DNA of 64,000 nt. It comes from DASZIT01 sp963709665 (GTDB taxonomy: Bacteria; Actinomycetota; Acidimicrobiia; Acidimicrobiales; RAAP-2). Positions within the stretch are counted from its first letter, which is position 1. Each line of letters begins with the position of its first letter. The stretch covers positions 1,488,001 to 1,552,000 of the forward strand of contig CAVPWU010000002.1 of the NCBI GenBank assembly GCA_963709665.1. Reading direction: 5' to 3'. Shown here piece after piece: positions 1 to 8,729 of the stretch. The notes beneath the pieces were generated by a model that saw nothing but the letters and a program-made list of their open reading frames with translations, did not search any database and was not told the origin of the DNA. Both the position numbers and the translations under genes were made by a program.

Positions 1-122
1 TCGCTTCCGCAGATGCAGGCGCTCACCACCCGCACCAGCGCGTCAGTGGGCAGGTGGATGCTCGGATCGGGCACGGACTCGACCCGGATGTCGCCGGCGC
101 CGTGGATGATGGTGGCTCGCAT
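1..122 (-). CDS. zinc-dependent alcohol dehydrogenase, N-terminal fragment (runs off window)
   Basis: Only the first 40 codons are inside the window. They read MRATIIHGAGDIRVESVPDP, then a stretch ending in CICGSD, the start of the GroES-like domain of medium-chain zinc alcohol dehydrogenases; the Cys of CGSD is the usual first catalytic-zinc ligand. The ATG at 122 is preceded by AGAGGA six bases upstream, a good ribosome-binding site. Substrate cannot be told from the fragment. It is divergent from the DUF2255 gene across about 260 bp. Confidence 0.8.
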   Translation of the reverse strand, partial: MRATIIHGAGDIRVESVPDPSIHLPTDALVRVVSACICGS

Positions 123-383
123 TGGGATTCCTCTCGTCTCGTCCCCGCCGCACGCTCACGGTGGGGAGGTGCCGTCGGGTTGCGTGGTTGCTGGCGGCCG
201 GCTCGATCGTCGGGTCCACGGGTTCCACAGTACGGGTGGGGCCGCCCGGTTGGGAGGCCCTGTCAGTACCGGGGACAGCAGACCTTCCTCATCCGGCCGG
301 AACGGCTTGACTGGTGGTGGGACCGACGTGTCGGGGGCCGCCGGTGGCCCGCCGTCACCGCCACGAGCCGGAAGGGAGCTGCT

Positions 384-761
384 GTGGACACCTGGACACC
401 CGAGCAGCTGCAGGGCGTCGGCACCGCCGAGGAGCTCGAGGTCGCCTGGCTGCGTACCGACGGCACGCTGAGCGGCGACCGGACCATCTGGGTGGTGCCG
501 CTCGGGGGCGACCTATTCGTGCGGTCGGTCAACGGGCCCGGCTCGGACTGGTACCGGGGGGTCGTCAAGCGCCACGAGGGTCACATCCGGGCCGGCGGCG
601 TCGACCAGGACGTCACCTTCGTCGAGACCCACGCCGACGACGACGCCCTCGACGCCGCCTACCGCTCCAAGTACCGGCGCTACGCCGAGAGCATCCTCGA
701 CCACATCACCAGCCCGGAGGCCCGCTCCACCACGCTGCAGCTCGTCCCCCGCCGGTCCTGA
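384..761 (+). CDS. DUF2255-like small protein
   Basis: A 125-residue protein from a GTG start at 384 preceded by GGAAGGGAG. It contains motifs recalled from the DUF2255 family, such as TIWVVPLGGDLFVRSV and GSDWYRGVVKRHEGHI near the middle, and YRSKYRR toward the C-terminus. The family is small, single-domain and without a proven function; a nucleotide- or flavin-type ligand has been suggested only by fold. No signal peptide or membrane segment. The frame is open further upstream, but codon content and the ribosome site favour 384. It stands alone between the dehydrogenase fragment and the end of nrdJ. Confidence 0.7.
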   Translation: MDTWTPEQLQGVGTAEELEVAWLRTDGTLSGDRTIWVVPLGGDLFVRSVNGPGSDWYRGVVKRHEGHIRAGGVDQDVTFVETHADDDALDAAYRSKYRRYAESILDHITSPEARSTTLQLVPRRS

Positions 762-929
762 TCGCCTCCGACGTCCCTCCGGGCGGACCGTCGGCCGGTG
801 GCGTCGATCGCCCCGGCGCGCCACCAGCCCGCCGGGGCGGCGTCGAGACGTCGGAGATGCCACCATCGAGTGGGGTGGGGCGTCCGCCGAGGTCACCGTC
901 ATCGGTACGGGCGTAGCCTCCCGCTCACC

Positions 930-3809
930 TCACGAGCAGCCGCTGGTGGCCCCGCAGCTTCCGCAGACGTAGCACGAGCCGGCCCGCTGCATGGCGTTGC
1001 CGCACTGATAGCAGTAGGGGGCGTCCTTGGGCTCGGCCCGGGCGATGGTGGTCGGCCCCGAGGCCACCGACGGTGCCGGGGCGGGCGCCGGGGCGCTCCC
1101 CTCCACCACCGTGGCCGTCACCGGGTCGATGTCGTCGACCTCGTTGACGCCCTTGGACTCGGTGGCCGTCTCCTCCACCCCGGGCAGCGTGGGCTGCATC
1201 CGCTCGGCCGTCGACAGCACGCCGAGCTCGGCCCGCTCCTCGATCGGAAGGTAGTCGACGGCCAGCCGCCGGAAGATGTAGTCGACCAGGCTGGTGGCGA
1301 TGCGGAGATCGGGGTCGTCGGTGATGCCGGCGGGCTCGAACCGCATGTTGCCGTACTTGCGGACGTAGGTCTCGAGCGGCACCCCGTGCTGGAGCCCCAG
1401 GCTCACCGAGATGGAGAAGGCGTCCATGATGCCGGCCAGGGTGGAGCCCTGCTTCGACACCTTCATGAACACCTCACCGGGCCGCCCGTCCTCGTACTCG
1501 CCGACGGTGACGTAGCCCTCGCAGTCCGCCACCCGGAACGAGAAGGTCGACGACTTGCGGCGACGGGGCAGGCGCTCGCGCACCGCTCCCACCACCACCG
1601 TCTCGGCCAGCCGGGCCTGCTCGTGGACCAGTGCCTGCTCGAGGCCGGCGATCTTGGCGTTCAGCTCCCGGGCGTGGGCCTCGGCGTCGGACCCGGCGGG
1701 GGCGGCGTTGTCGAACTCCTCCCCCTTCTTCCGGGTGGTGGAGAGCGGCTGGGCCACCTTGCAGTTGTCGCGGTAGATGGCCACCGCCTTGATCCCCATC
1801 CGCCAGGCGTCGATGTGGAGCTGCTCGACGTCCTCCACCGTCACGTCCTCGGGGAGGTTCACCGTCTTGGAGATGGCCCCGGAGATGAACGGCTGGACCG
1901 CCCCCATCATCCGCACGTGACCGAGGTAGTGGATGGTGTTGTCGCCCATGGAGCAGGCGAACACCGCCAGGTGCTCGGGGGCCAGGTACGGGGCCCCCAG
2001 GATCGACTTGTGCTCGTCGATGTAGGCGACGATCTCGTCGACCTGGTCCGGCGAGTAGCCCAGCCGGGTGAGCGCCCGGGGCACCGTCTGGTTGACGATC
2101 GACATGGTCCCGCCGCCCACCAGCTTCTTGGTCTTCACCAGGCCGAGGTCGGGCTCCACGCCGGTGGTGTCACAGTCCATCAGCAGGCCGATGGTGCCGG
2201 TGGGGGCGAGCACACTGGCCTGCGAGTTGCGGACGCCGTACTGGTCGGCCAGCTCCACCGCCGAGTCCCAGGCCTCCTGGGCGGCGGACAGCAGGTCGGT
2301 GGGCACCGCCTCCTCGTCGATGACCGCCACCGCGTCGCGGTGCATCCGCAGCACGTTCAGCATCGGCTCCACGTTCTCGTGGAACCCGGCGAACGGGCCC
2401 ATCCGGGCGGCGGTGCGGGCCGAGGTGGCGTAGGCGTGGCCGGTCATCAGGGCGGTGATGGCCGCCGCCCACGCCCGACCCTGGTCGGAGTCGTAGGGCA
2501 GGCCCTGGGCCATCAGCAGGGCGCCGATGTTGGCGTACCCGATGCCCAGCTCACGGAAGAGCCGCGAGTTCTCGGCGATCTTCTCCGTGGGGTAGTCGGC
2601 GTTGCCGACGATGATCTCCTGGGCGGTGAAGAGGACCTCCACCGATGCCCGGAAGCCCTCCACGTCGAAGGAGGAGTCCTCATGGAGGTACTTCATGAGG
2701 TTGAGGCTGGCCAGGTTGCACGCCGAGTTGTCGAGGTGCATGTACTCCGAGCAGGGGTTGGAGCCGTTGATCCGGCCGGTGTTGGAGGCGGTGTGCCACC
2801 GGTTGATGGTGGTGTCGAACTGCATGCCGGGGTCGGCGCACTCCCAGGCCGCCTGGGCGAACTGGCGGAACAGCTCCCGGGCCGGCACCGTGCGCACCAC
2901 GTCGTGGCTGCCGCGGGCGGTGAGCTCCCAGTCGGCACCGTCCACCACCGCCGCCATGAACTCGTCGGTGACCCGGACCGAGTTGTTGGCGTTCTGGTAC
3001 TGCAGGCTGATGGAGTCCTTGCCGTCGAGGTCCATGTCGAAGCCGGCGTCACGCAGCACGCGCGCCTTGCGCTCCTCGATCGCCTTGCACCAGATGAAGT
3101 CCTCGATGTCCGGGTGGTCGGCGTCGAGGATGACCATCTTGGCGGCCCGGCGGGTCTTGCCACCCGACTTGATGGTGCCGGCCGAGGAGTCCGCCCCCCG
3201 CATGAAGCTGACCGGGCCCGAGGCGGTCCCGCCCCCCTTGAGGAACTCGTGGGAGGAGCGGATGCGCGACAGGTTGACGCCGGCGCCGGAGCCACCCTTG
3301 AAGATCACCCCCTCCTCGGTGTACCAGTTGAGGATGGAGTCCATGGAGTCCTCGACCGCGAGGATGAAACAGGCCGAACCCTGCTGGGGGACGCCGGCCA
3401 CCCCGATGTTGAACCACACCGGCGAGTTGAAGGCCGCCTTCTGGTGGATCACCAGGTGCTTCAGCTCCGCCCGGAAGGTCTCCGCCTCGTCGTCGTCGAA
3501 GTAGCCGTCCTTGATCCCCCAGGCGGTGATGGTGTCCACCACCCGGTCCGCCACCTGCTTCAGCGACCATTCGCGCTCGGCGGTCCCCGGGGTGCCCCGG
3601 AAGTACTTCTGGGCGAGGATGTTGGTGGCGTTGAAGCTCCAGGTGGAGGGCACCTCCACGTCGAGCTGCTCGAACGCCACCGCACCGTCCCGGTAGTTGG
3701 TGATCCGGGCGTCCCGGCGCTCCCACGTCACCTCGTCGTAGGGGTCGACCTCGGGCCTGGTGAAGTGCCGACGGATGCCGATGCCGAGCCTCTGCGGTGC
3801 GATGGCCAT
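930..3809 (-). CDS. nrdJ: vitamin B12-dependent (class II) ribonucleoside-diphosphate reductase
   Basis: A 959-residue adenosylcobalamin-dependent ribonucleotide reductase, supplying dNTPs without oxygen or a small subunit. Diagnostic sequence includes FNSPVWFN near the N-terminus, GSACFI, NPCSEYMHLDNSACNL (radical and redox cysteines) and PTGTIG. The C-terminus is a zinc-ribbon-like tail, CYQCG...CYVCGSCG, typical of actinobacterial and alphaproteobacterial NrdJ. The start is the ATG at 3809 (MAIAPQRL), with GAGGGGG just upstream; the frame is open for 55 more codons but these are untranslated-leader-like. A consensus promoter and a palindrome resembling an NrdR box lie upstream. nrdR itself is not in the window. 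Confidence 0.97.
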   Translation of the reverse strand: MAIAPQRLGIGIRRHFTRPEVDPYDEVTWERRDARITNYRDGAVAFEQLDVEVPSTWSFNATNILAQKYFRGTPGTAEREWSLKQVADRVVDTITAWGIKDGYFDDDEAETFRAELKHLVIHQKAAFNSPVWFNIGVAGVPQQGSACFILAVEDSMDSILNWYTEEGVIFKGGSGAGVNLSRIRSSHEFLKGGGTASGPVSFMRGADSSAGTIKSGGKTRRAAKMVILDADHPDIEDFIWCKAIEERKARVLRDAGFDMDLDGKDSISLQYQNANNSVRVTDEFMAAVVDGADWELTARGSHDVVRTVPARELFRQFAQAAWECADPGMQFDTTINRWHTASNTGRINGSNPCSEYMHLDNSACNLASLNLMKYLHEDSSFDVEGFRASVEVLFTAQEIIVGNADYPTEKIAENSRLFRELGIGYANIGALLMAQGLPYDSDQGRAWAAAITALMTGHAYATSARTAARMGPFAGFHENVEPMLNVLRMHRDAVAVIDEEAVPTDLLSAAQEAWDSAVELADQYGVRNSQASVLAPTGTIGLLMDCDTTGVEPDLGLVKTKKLVGGGTMSIVNQTVPRALTRLGYSPDQVDEIVAYIDEHKSILGAPYLAPEHLAVFACSMGDNTIHYLGHVRMMGAVQPFISGAISKTVNLPEDVTVEDVEQLHIDAWRMGIKAVAIYRDNCKVAQPLSTTRKKGEEFDNAAPAGSDAEAHARELNAKIAGLEQALVHEQARLAETVVVGAVRERLPRRRKSSTFSFRVADCEGYVTVGEYEDGRPGEVFMKVSKQGSTLAGIMDAFSISVSLGLQHGVPLETYVRKYGNMRFEPAGITDDPDLRIATSLVDYIFRRLAVDYLPIEERAELGVLSTAERMQPTLPGVEETATESKGVNEVDDIDPVTATVVEGSAPAPAPAPSVASGPTTIARAEPKDAPYCYQCGNAMQRAGSCYVCGSCGATSGCS

Positions 3810-3967
3810 GAGGGCCCCCTCTTTCTGGTTCCGGTGTGTGGTGTTCAGGTCTGGGCGGTGCTCGCGGGTGTCGCCGACTGGATCGGTCCTGCCGTTGCTG
3901 CGTCGAGCGGCCCCGATCCCCGGCGCCGCTCCGAGTCCTCGCTCCAGGGACCTGGAGTTTTCCGCGC

Positions 3968-3989
3968 TGACCACAACATGTTGTGGTCA
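3968..3989. promoter_or_regulatory. 22-bp perfect palindrome, NrdR-box-like operator of nrdJ
   Basis: The bases are perfectly self-complementary around 3978/3979, with core CCACAACATGTTGTGG. This resembles the NrdR box (roughly ACAC-A-ATAT-T-GTGT) found upstream of ribonucleotide reductase genes. It lies about 24 bp downstream of the predicted nrdJ transcription start, a position suited to repression. Usually two boxes are present; only one clear copy is seen. Confidence 0.65.
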
Positions 3990-4019
3990 CCCTCCCCCGA
4001 GGTACGAGATAGTGGGTTC

Positions 4020-4049
4020 ATTACAGCAGCGTAGTTACACCCCTGTCAA
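4020..4049 (-). promoter_or_regulatory. sigma70-type promoter of nrdJ
   Basis: On the minus strand a perfect -35 TTGACA (4049-4044) is followed after 18 bp by -10 TGTAAT (4025-4020). Transcription would start near 4013, giving a leader of about 200 nt that contains the NrdR-like palindrome. Together with the glpK -10 box this accounts for the 336-bp gap 3810-4145. No B12-riboswitch core was recognised in the leader. Confidence 0.65.
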
Positions 4050-4133
4050 CGGTTTCTTTCATCAATTTCCGAGGAGATCGGCCCACTCCCCCGCCCGGCC
4101 CGGCACCCCGACCACCACCGGGCGCACGGTGGC

Positions 4134-4139
4134 TAAGTT
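4134..4139 (+). promoter_or_regulatory. -10 box TAAGTT of glpK, leaderless
   Basis: TAAGTT ends six bases before the GTG at 4146, so transcription would begin at or next to the start codon. No ribosome-binding site is present. Confidence 0.5.
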
Positions 4140-4145
4140 CCCAGC

Positions 4146-5687
4146 GTGACCGCCTCCGAACCCGTCGTCCTCGCCGTTGACGCCGGAACCACCGGGGTCC
4201 GCACCCAGGCCTTCGACCGGACCGGCGCCGAGGTGGACCGAGCGTACCGGGAGCTGACCCAGTCGTTCCCCCGACCCGGGTGGGTGGAGCACGACCCCGG
4301 GGAGATCTGGAGCCTGGTCCGCACCACCCTGGAGGAGGTGGCCGGGCGCCTGGCGGCCACCGGTCGCGCCGTCACCGCCCTGGGCATCACCAACCAGCGG
4401 GAGACGGTGGTGGCCTGGGACCGTCGGAGCGGTCGCCCGCTCCACCCCGCCATCGTCTGGCAGGACCGCCGGACGGCCGCCCGCTGCGACGAGCTGGCCC
4501 GGGCCGGCCACCTCCCCCTGGTCCGGGAGCGGACGGGACTGGTGCTCGACCCCTACTTCTCGGCCACCAAGATGGCGTGGCTGCTCACCGAGGGCGGGGT
4601 GCCGGTCTCCGAGCACCTCTGCCTGGGCACGGTCGACTCGTGGCTGCTGTGGCACCTGACCGGGGGTCCCGACGGGGGCACCTTCGCCACCGACGCCACC
4701 AACGCCTCGCGCACCTCCCTCCTGGACCTGGCCGGCCGCCGGTGGTCGCCGGAGCTCTGCGACCTCTTCGGCGTGCCGATGGGGGCGCTGCCCGGCGTGC
4801 GGCCGTCGTGCGGACGGTTCGGGGTGGTCGCCCCCTCCGCCCTCGGGGCCGGCTCCCCGGTGGCCGGGGTGCCCATCGGCGGGATGGCCGGCGACCAGCA
4901 CGCCGCCCTCTTCGGCCAGGCGTGCTTCGAGACGGGGATGGTCAAGGCCACCTACGGCACCGGGAGCTTCGTGCTGATGAACGTGGGGCCCGACTGCCCG
5001 GTGCCGGCCGACGGGCTGGTCACCACGCTGGGGTGGGAGCTCGACGGCCGGGTGGCCGCCGCCTCGGGGGTGCCGGCGGTGTCGTACGCCCTGGAGGGCT
5101 CGGTCTTCGTGGGTGGGGCGGCCATCCAGTGGCTGCGGGACGGGCTCGGCATCATCGGGCGGTCCGAGGAGCTCGAGCCGCTGGCCCGCTCGGTGGACAC
5201 CAGCGAGGGGGTGGTGGTGGTCCCGGCCTTCACCGGCCTGGGCAGCCCCCACTGGGACCCCTACGCCCGGGGGACCATCCTCGGGCTGGGCCGGGGCATC
5301 GGTCGGGCCCACCTGGCCCGGGCGGTGGTGGAGGCGATGAGCTTCCAGGTGGCGGACGTGGTGGAGGCCATGGTGGCGGCGGTGGGCGTGCGGCCCACGG
5401 TGGTCCGGGTCGACGGCGGTGCCTCGGTGATGGACCTGCTCCTGCAGCTGCAGGCCGACCACACCCGGGTCCGGGTGGCCCGGCCCCGCTCCATCGAGAC
5501 CACCGGGTTCGGGGCGGCCGCCCTGGCCGGCCTGGCCGAGGGGGTCTGGGGCACGGTGGGCGACCTGGCCGCCCTCTGGACGGAGGACGCCTCCTTCGAT
5601 CCGGTGGCCGGGGAGGCGGAGGCCGACGCCGCCCGACGGGCGTGGGCCCGGGCCCTCGAGCGGTCGAGAGGTTGGGTGGAGCGGTAG
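4146..5687 (+). CDS. glpK: glycerol kinase
   Basis: A 513-residue FGGY-family kinase phosphorylating glycerol with ATP to sn-glycerol 3-phosphate. The N-terminus VLAVDAGTTGVRTQAFD is the phosphate-1 loop. GITNQRET, WQDRRTA, the GDQ of MAGDQHAALFGQ, VKATYGTGSF and TGLGSPHWDPYARG follow in the canonical order. Length is close to the family norm of about 500. The GTG start lacks a Shine-Dalgarno site and follows a -10 box by six bases. It is convergent with the ACT-domain gene, with five bases between stops. No facilitator or glycerol-phosphate dehydrogenase gene is adjacent. Confidence 0.95.
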   Translation: MTASEPVVLAVDAGTTGVRTQAFDRTGAEVDRAYRELTQSFPRPGWVEHDPGEIWSLVRTTLEEVAGRLAATGRAVTALGITNQRETVVAWDRRSGRPLHPAIVWQDRRTAARCDELARAGHLPLVRERTGLVLDPYFSATKMAWLLTEGGVPVSEHLCLGTVDSWLLWHLTGGPDGGTFATDATNASRTSLLDLAGRRWSPELCDLFGVPMGALPGVRPSCGRFGVVAPSALGAGSPVAGVPIGGMAGDQHAALFGQACFETGMVKATYGTGSFVLMNVGPDCPVPADGLVTTLGWELDGRVAAASGVPAVSYALEGSVFVGGAAIQWLRDGLGIIGRSEELEPLARSVDTSEGVVVVPAFTGLGSPHWDPYARGTILGLGRGIGRAHLARAVVEAMSFQVADVVEAMVAAVGVRPTVVRVDGGASVMDLLLQLQADHTRVRVARPRSIETTGFGAAALAGLAEGVWGTVGDLAALWTEDASFDPVAGEAEADAARRAWARALERSRGWVER

Positions 5688-5692
5688 CGGGG

Positions 5693-6322
5693 TCAGGCGG
5701 TGGTGGCCGACGCCGTCAGCTCGTACCAGCGGTGGTCGGTGAGCTCGGCCATGGTGGAGAGACGGAGGCGCTCCCGGGTCCGGAAGACCAGCCCGGACCG
5801 GCCCACCATCAGTACCGCCCCGCTGCGGAGGAGGGGGGTCCGGACCAGGTGGTCGTCGTCGGACCCCTCGTCGCCGGCCAGGGCCACCAGCCGGTCGGAC
5901 CCGGGGCTGTCACCCTCCACCGTCGGCGGGGAGCCGTCGGCGGCGACCACGGCGGCGAAGGTGCCGAAGAGGCTGTCGCGGGCCCGGCTGACCAACAGCC
6001 GACGGGCGGCCTCGGGATCCGGCTGGCGGAACAGGTCGGTGGCGAACTCGAGGATCTCGGCGTGGCGGTCCGGAAGGGGGCCCTCGACGGCCCGCACCGC
6101 CTCCACCGTCACCCCGTCGACCTCCAGGATCTCGTCCCGGAGCAGGCCGACCAGGTCGCTCCCGGCCAGGACCACCCCCAGCTCGTCGACCACCTCACCG
6201 CCGTCACGCTGGAGGATGTCGATGGAGTAGACGTCGCCCCCCACGGCACCGATGCGACTGGCCACCGCCCCCAGTGCGCCGGGCCGATCGGGCAGGCCCA
6301 CCCGGACCAGGTAGTTCGCCAC
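5693..6322 (-). CDS. ACT-domain protein
   Basis: A 209-residue cytoplasmic protein whose first 75 residues form an ACT ligand-binding fold (VANYLVRVGLPDRPGALG start, GGDVYSIDIL, then VDELGVVL). The rest has no recognised catalytic motif. Such ACT-only proteins usually bind amino acids and act as sensors; the ligand here is unknown. The GTG start at 6322 lies seven bases after a TAGCCT -10 box, so it may have its own leaderless transcript even though it follows the acyltransferase stop by only five bases. Confidence 0.8.
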   Translation of the reverse strand: MANYLVRVGLPDRPGALGAVASRIGAVGGDVYSIDILQRDGGEVVDELGVVLAGSDLVGLLRDEILEVDGVTVEAVRAVEGPLPDRHAEILEFATDLFRQPDPEAARRLLVSRARDSLFGTFAAVVAADGSPPTVEGDSPGSDRLVALAGDEGSDDDHLVRTPLLRSGAVLMVGRSGLVFRTRERLRLSTMAELTDHRWYELTASATTA

Positions 6323-6327
6323 GGTCC

Positions 6328-7161
6328 TCAGGCTAGGCCGTCGTTGTGAATGCGTTGTTTCCTGTGGGTTACGACACGGGGGCGACGCAGGTGGGCCCGG
6401 ACGGCCCGGGCGGCGGCGGTGCCGGGCGCCCCGTTGTCCCCCAGGTCGGGTGTGGTTCGCCCCGGTCCCGAGCCCTTCCGGCTGGCGTACTCGTCGACGT
6501 AGGTCTGGCCGGACAGGGCGGCGATGCGCTCCATCAGGGCATCGGTCAGGCAGCGCAGGGCCTCGGGGTCCGGGGCGTCGGCGGACCGGCTGTCCCCGGT
6601 CGGACGGCCGGTGGTGGAGGTGACGCCGTGGACGGTGAAGGCGACCGGCGGTCCGAAGCGGACGGTCACCGGATGGAAGGCCCGCATCAGCCGTCGGCCG
6701 GGGGGCTGGATCACCCGGGTGCCCACGATGCCGACCGGGACCACCGGCACCCCGCACCCCAGGGCCAGGCGGGCCACGCCGGTGTGGCCCTTGTGGAGCC
6801 GGACGTCCGGGGAGCGGGTCCCCTCCGGGTAGATGCCCAGGACGCCGCCCTCCCGCAGGACCTGGGTGGCGGTGTCCAACGCCCGCTGGGACTTGTCCCC
6901 TCCCCCCCGGTGCATGGGGATCTGACCGGCGGCCCGGAAGAACCACGCCGTCTTCCAGTCGTCGAAGTACTCGGCCTTGGCCACGTAGGTGACCCGGCGG
7001 CGGACCACCAGCGGGAGGAAGAAGGAGTCGCAGAAGGACTGGTGGTTGGCGGCCAGGACCACCGGGCCGTGGGCGGGGATGTGCTCCCGGCCCTCCACGT
7101 CGACCCGCCACAGGAGGTAGAAGACCGGCGTCAGCAGCACCTTCAGGAACCAGTAGGCCAC
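6328..7161 (-). CDS. 1-acyl-sn-glycerol-3-phosphate acyltransferase (PlsC-like)
   Basis: A 277-residue lysophosphatidate acyltransferase-type protein making phosphatidic acid from lysophosphatidate, or a related acyl transfer. The HX4D catalytic motif is NHQSFCD, followed by YPEGTRS, the second conserved block. A hydrophobic N-terminus (VAYWFLKVLLTPVFYLLW) would anchor it to the membrane. The tail after about residue 210 is charged, proline/glycine rich and poorly conserved. The start chosen is the GTG at 7161, just before the first hydrophobic segment. It precedes the ACT gene. Confidence 0.85.
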   Translation of the reverse strand: MAYWFLKVLLTPVFYLLWRVDVEGREHIPAHGPVVLAANHQSFCDSFFLPLVVRRRVTYVAKAEYFDDWKTAWFFRAAGQIPMHRGGGDKSQRALDTATQVLREGGVLGIYPEGTRSPDVRLHKGHTGVARLALGCGVPVVPVGIVGTRVIQPPGRRLMRAFHPVTVRFGPPVAFTVHGVTSTTGRPTGDSRSADAPDPEALRCLTDALMERIAALSGQTYVDEYASRKGSGPGRTTPDLGDNGAPGTAAARAVRAHLRRPRVVTHRKQRIHNDGLA

Positions 7162-7272
7162 AGGCCACGGTACCGCCGCCCCTCGCCCCCTGCACCCGCC
7201 GACCGGTGCGCCCCCCCGGCGGGCGCCCCCGGGTGGCCGGCGCCCCTGATTGACCGTGCCCCGGGCGCCCCG

Positions 7273-7278
7273 TAGCGT
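7273..7278 (+). promoter_or_regulatory. -10 box TAGCGT of tetR, leaderless
   Basis: TAGCGT ends six bases before the ATG at 7285; no ribosome-binding site is present. Confidence 0.5.
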
Positions 7279-7284
7279 CGGCTG

Positions 7285-7905
7285 ATGGCCCGTCGCCTGA
7301 CACCCAAGGGCATCCGACGCCGGGACGAGCTGATGGACTTCGCCGCCCACGCCTTCGCCACCGACGGCTACCACGACACCTCGGTCACCGCCATCGTGGA
7401 GGGCCTCGGGGTGGGCAAGGGCGTCTTCTACTGGTACTTCGACTCCAAGGACGAGCTGCTCCGCCAGATCCTCATCGACGCCCAACGGGCCATGCGCCTG
7501 GCCCAGCGGGACGCCATCGCCGGGGAGCACGACCCGGCCCGCCGCATCGAGCAGGGCATCCGGTCCTCCATCCGGTGGCTCAGCGACCACCGGCACCTCT
7601 TCACCATCATGGAGTCCGCCCGTACCGACGAGCGGTTCGCCCCGATGATCCGCCTGGGGGAGCAGCAGACCATCGCCGACGCCCTCCCCCACGTCACCGC
7701 CGGCATCGCCGCCGGCCTGCTCCGCCGGGAGGACCCGGTGGTGCTCAGCACGGCCATCCTCGGGGTCACCTCCCACCTGGCCCGGGCCCTGGTCCTCGAG
7801 CGGGGGGACGATGCCGACCGGGTGGCGGAGGCGGCCATCGCCTTCTGCCGGCAGGGCTTCCTCCCCGCCCACCCGGTCGCCCTCCCCCGGGGGCGGAGTG
7901 CCTGA
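7285..7905 (+). CDS. TetR/AcrR-family transcriptional regulator
   Basis: A 206-residue repressor-type protein. The N-terminal helix-turn-helix is clear: AAHAFATDGYHDTSVTAIVE, then GVGKGVFYWYFDSKDELL. The C-terminal ligand domain (residues 60-200) is not assignable to a subfamily. The transcript appears leaderless. The stop overlaps the start region of the following methyltransferase, so the two are probably co-transcribed; the regulator may also act on the divergent acyltransferase across about 120 bp. Confidence 0.9.
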   Translation: MARRLTPKGIRRRDELMDFAAHAFATDGYHDTSVTAIVEGLGVGKGVFYWYFDSKDELLRQILIDAQRAMRLAQRDAIAGEHDPARRIEQGIRSSIRWLSDHRHLFTIMESARTDERFAPMIRLGEQQTIADALPHVTAGIAAGLLRREDPVVLSTAILGVTSHLARALVLERGDDADRVAEAAIAFCRQGFLPAHPVALPRGRSA

Positions 7906-8683
7906 GTCGGGACCGGAGGCGGTGACCGTCGGCCGCCGGGGCGACCCCGCCGCCTACGACCGCCTGGGGGTCGGCTACCGGGCCCACCGCCGGCCCGACC
8001 CCCGCCTGGCCGGCGTGCTGGCCGACGCCCTCGGGGATGCCGAGACGGTGCTGAACGTGGGAGCGGGTACCGGTGCCTACGAGCCCGCCGACCGCAGGGT
8101 GGTCGCCCTCGACCCCTCCCCGGTGATGCTCGCCCAGCACCCGGGGCGGCACCGGGTCCGGGGGCGGGCCGAGCAGCTCCCCTTCCCCGACGGGTGCTTC
8201 GACGCCACCCTGGCCGTCCTCACCGTCCACCACTGGGGTGACATCGCCCTCGGCCTGGCCGAGCTCCGGCGGGTGTCCCGACGGCAGGTGGTGTTCACCT
8301 GGGACCCCGACCATCCCCGGCGGCTGTGGATCGTCGACGAGTACGTTCCGGCCATCACCGGGCTGGAGACCGCCCGCTTCGCCCTCATCCCCCAGGTCGT
8401 CCGGGGCCTCGACGCCCACACCGTGGCGACCTTCGAGATTCCCCACGACTTCGCCGACGGGTTCCAGGCGGCGTACTGGCGCCGCCCCGAGGCCTACCTC
8501 GACCCGGAGATCCGGGCGGCCAGCTCCACCTTCGCCTCCCTGCCCGACGCGATGGTCGAGCCCGGCATCGAGCGGCTCCGGTCGGACCTGGCGTCCGGGG
8601 CGTGGGCGGCCCGGCACGCCGACCTGCTGGCGGTGGACACCCTCGACTACGGCTATCGGGTGGTGATCGCCGGGACCCGGTGA
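7898..8683 (+). CDS. class I SAM-dependent methyltransferase
   Basis: About 261 residues with a Rossmann methyltransferase core: VLNVGAGTGAYEP (SAM loop), RVVALDPSPVMLAQ (motif II acid), then EQLPFPDGCFDATLAVLTVHHW (motif IV region), as in UbiE/Methyltransf_11 proteins. The C-terminal third is a substrate lid and gives no substrate clue. The start is uncertain: GTG 7898 overlaps the tetR stop by eight bases, while GTG 7922 has GGAGG too close to be ideal. Co-transcription with tetR is likely. Confidence 0.85.
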   Translation: MPESGPEAVTVGRRGDPAAYDRLGVGYRAHRRPDPRLAGVLADALGDAETVLNVGAGTGAYEPADRRVVALDPSPVMLAQHPGRHRVRGRAEQLPFPDGCFDATLAVLTVHHWGDIALGLAELRRVSRRQVVFTWDPDHPRRLWIVDEYVPAITGLETARFALIPQVVRGLDAHTVATFEIPHDFADGFQAAYWRRPEAYLDPEIRAASSTFASLPDAMVEPGIERLRSDLASGAWAARHADLLAVDTLDYGYRVVIAGTR

Positions 8684-8729
8684 ACCCGGGACGATCGGTG
8701 CCGGACGGGCACCCTCCCCGTCCACCGGC

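Noticed and set aside
3810..4012. Cobalamin riboswitch in the nrdJ leader
   Set aside because: No B12-box-like core was recognised; the palindrome fits a protein operator better. A covariance-model search would settle it.
798..4034. A long open frame of over 1000 codons on the plus strand opposite nrdJ
   Set aside because: It is an antisense shadow caused by the extreme G+C codon bias; its translation is His/Gly/Val-rich low complexity, while the minus strand encodes a clear ribonucleotide reductase.
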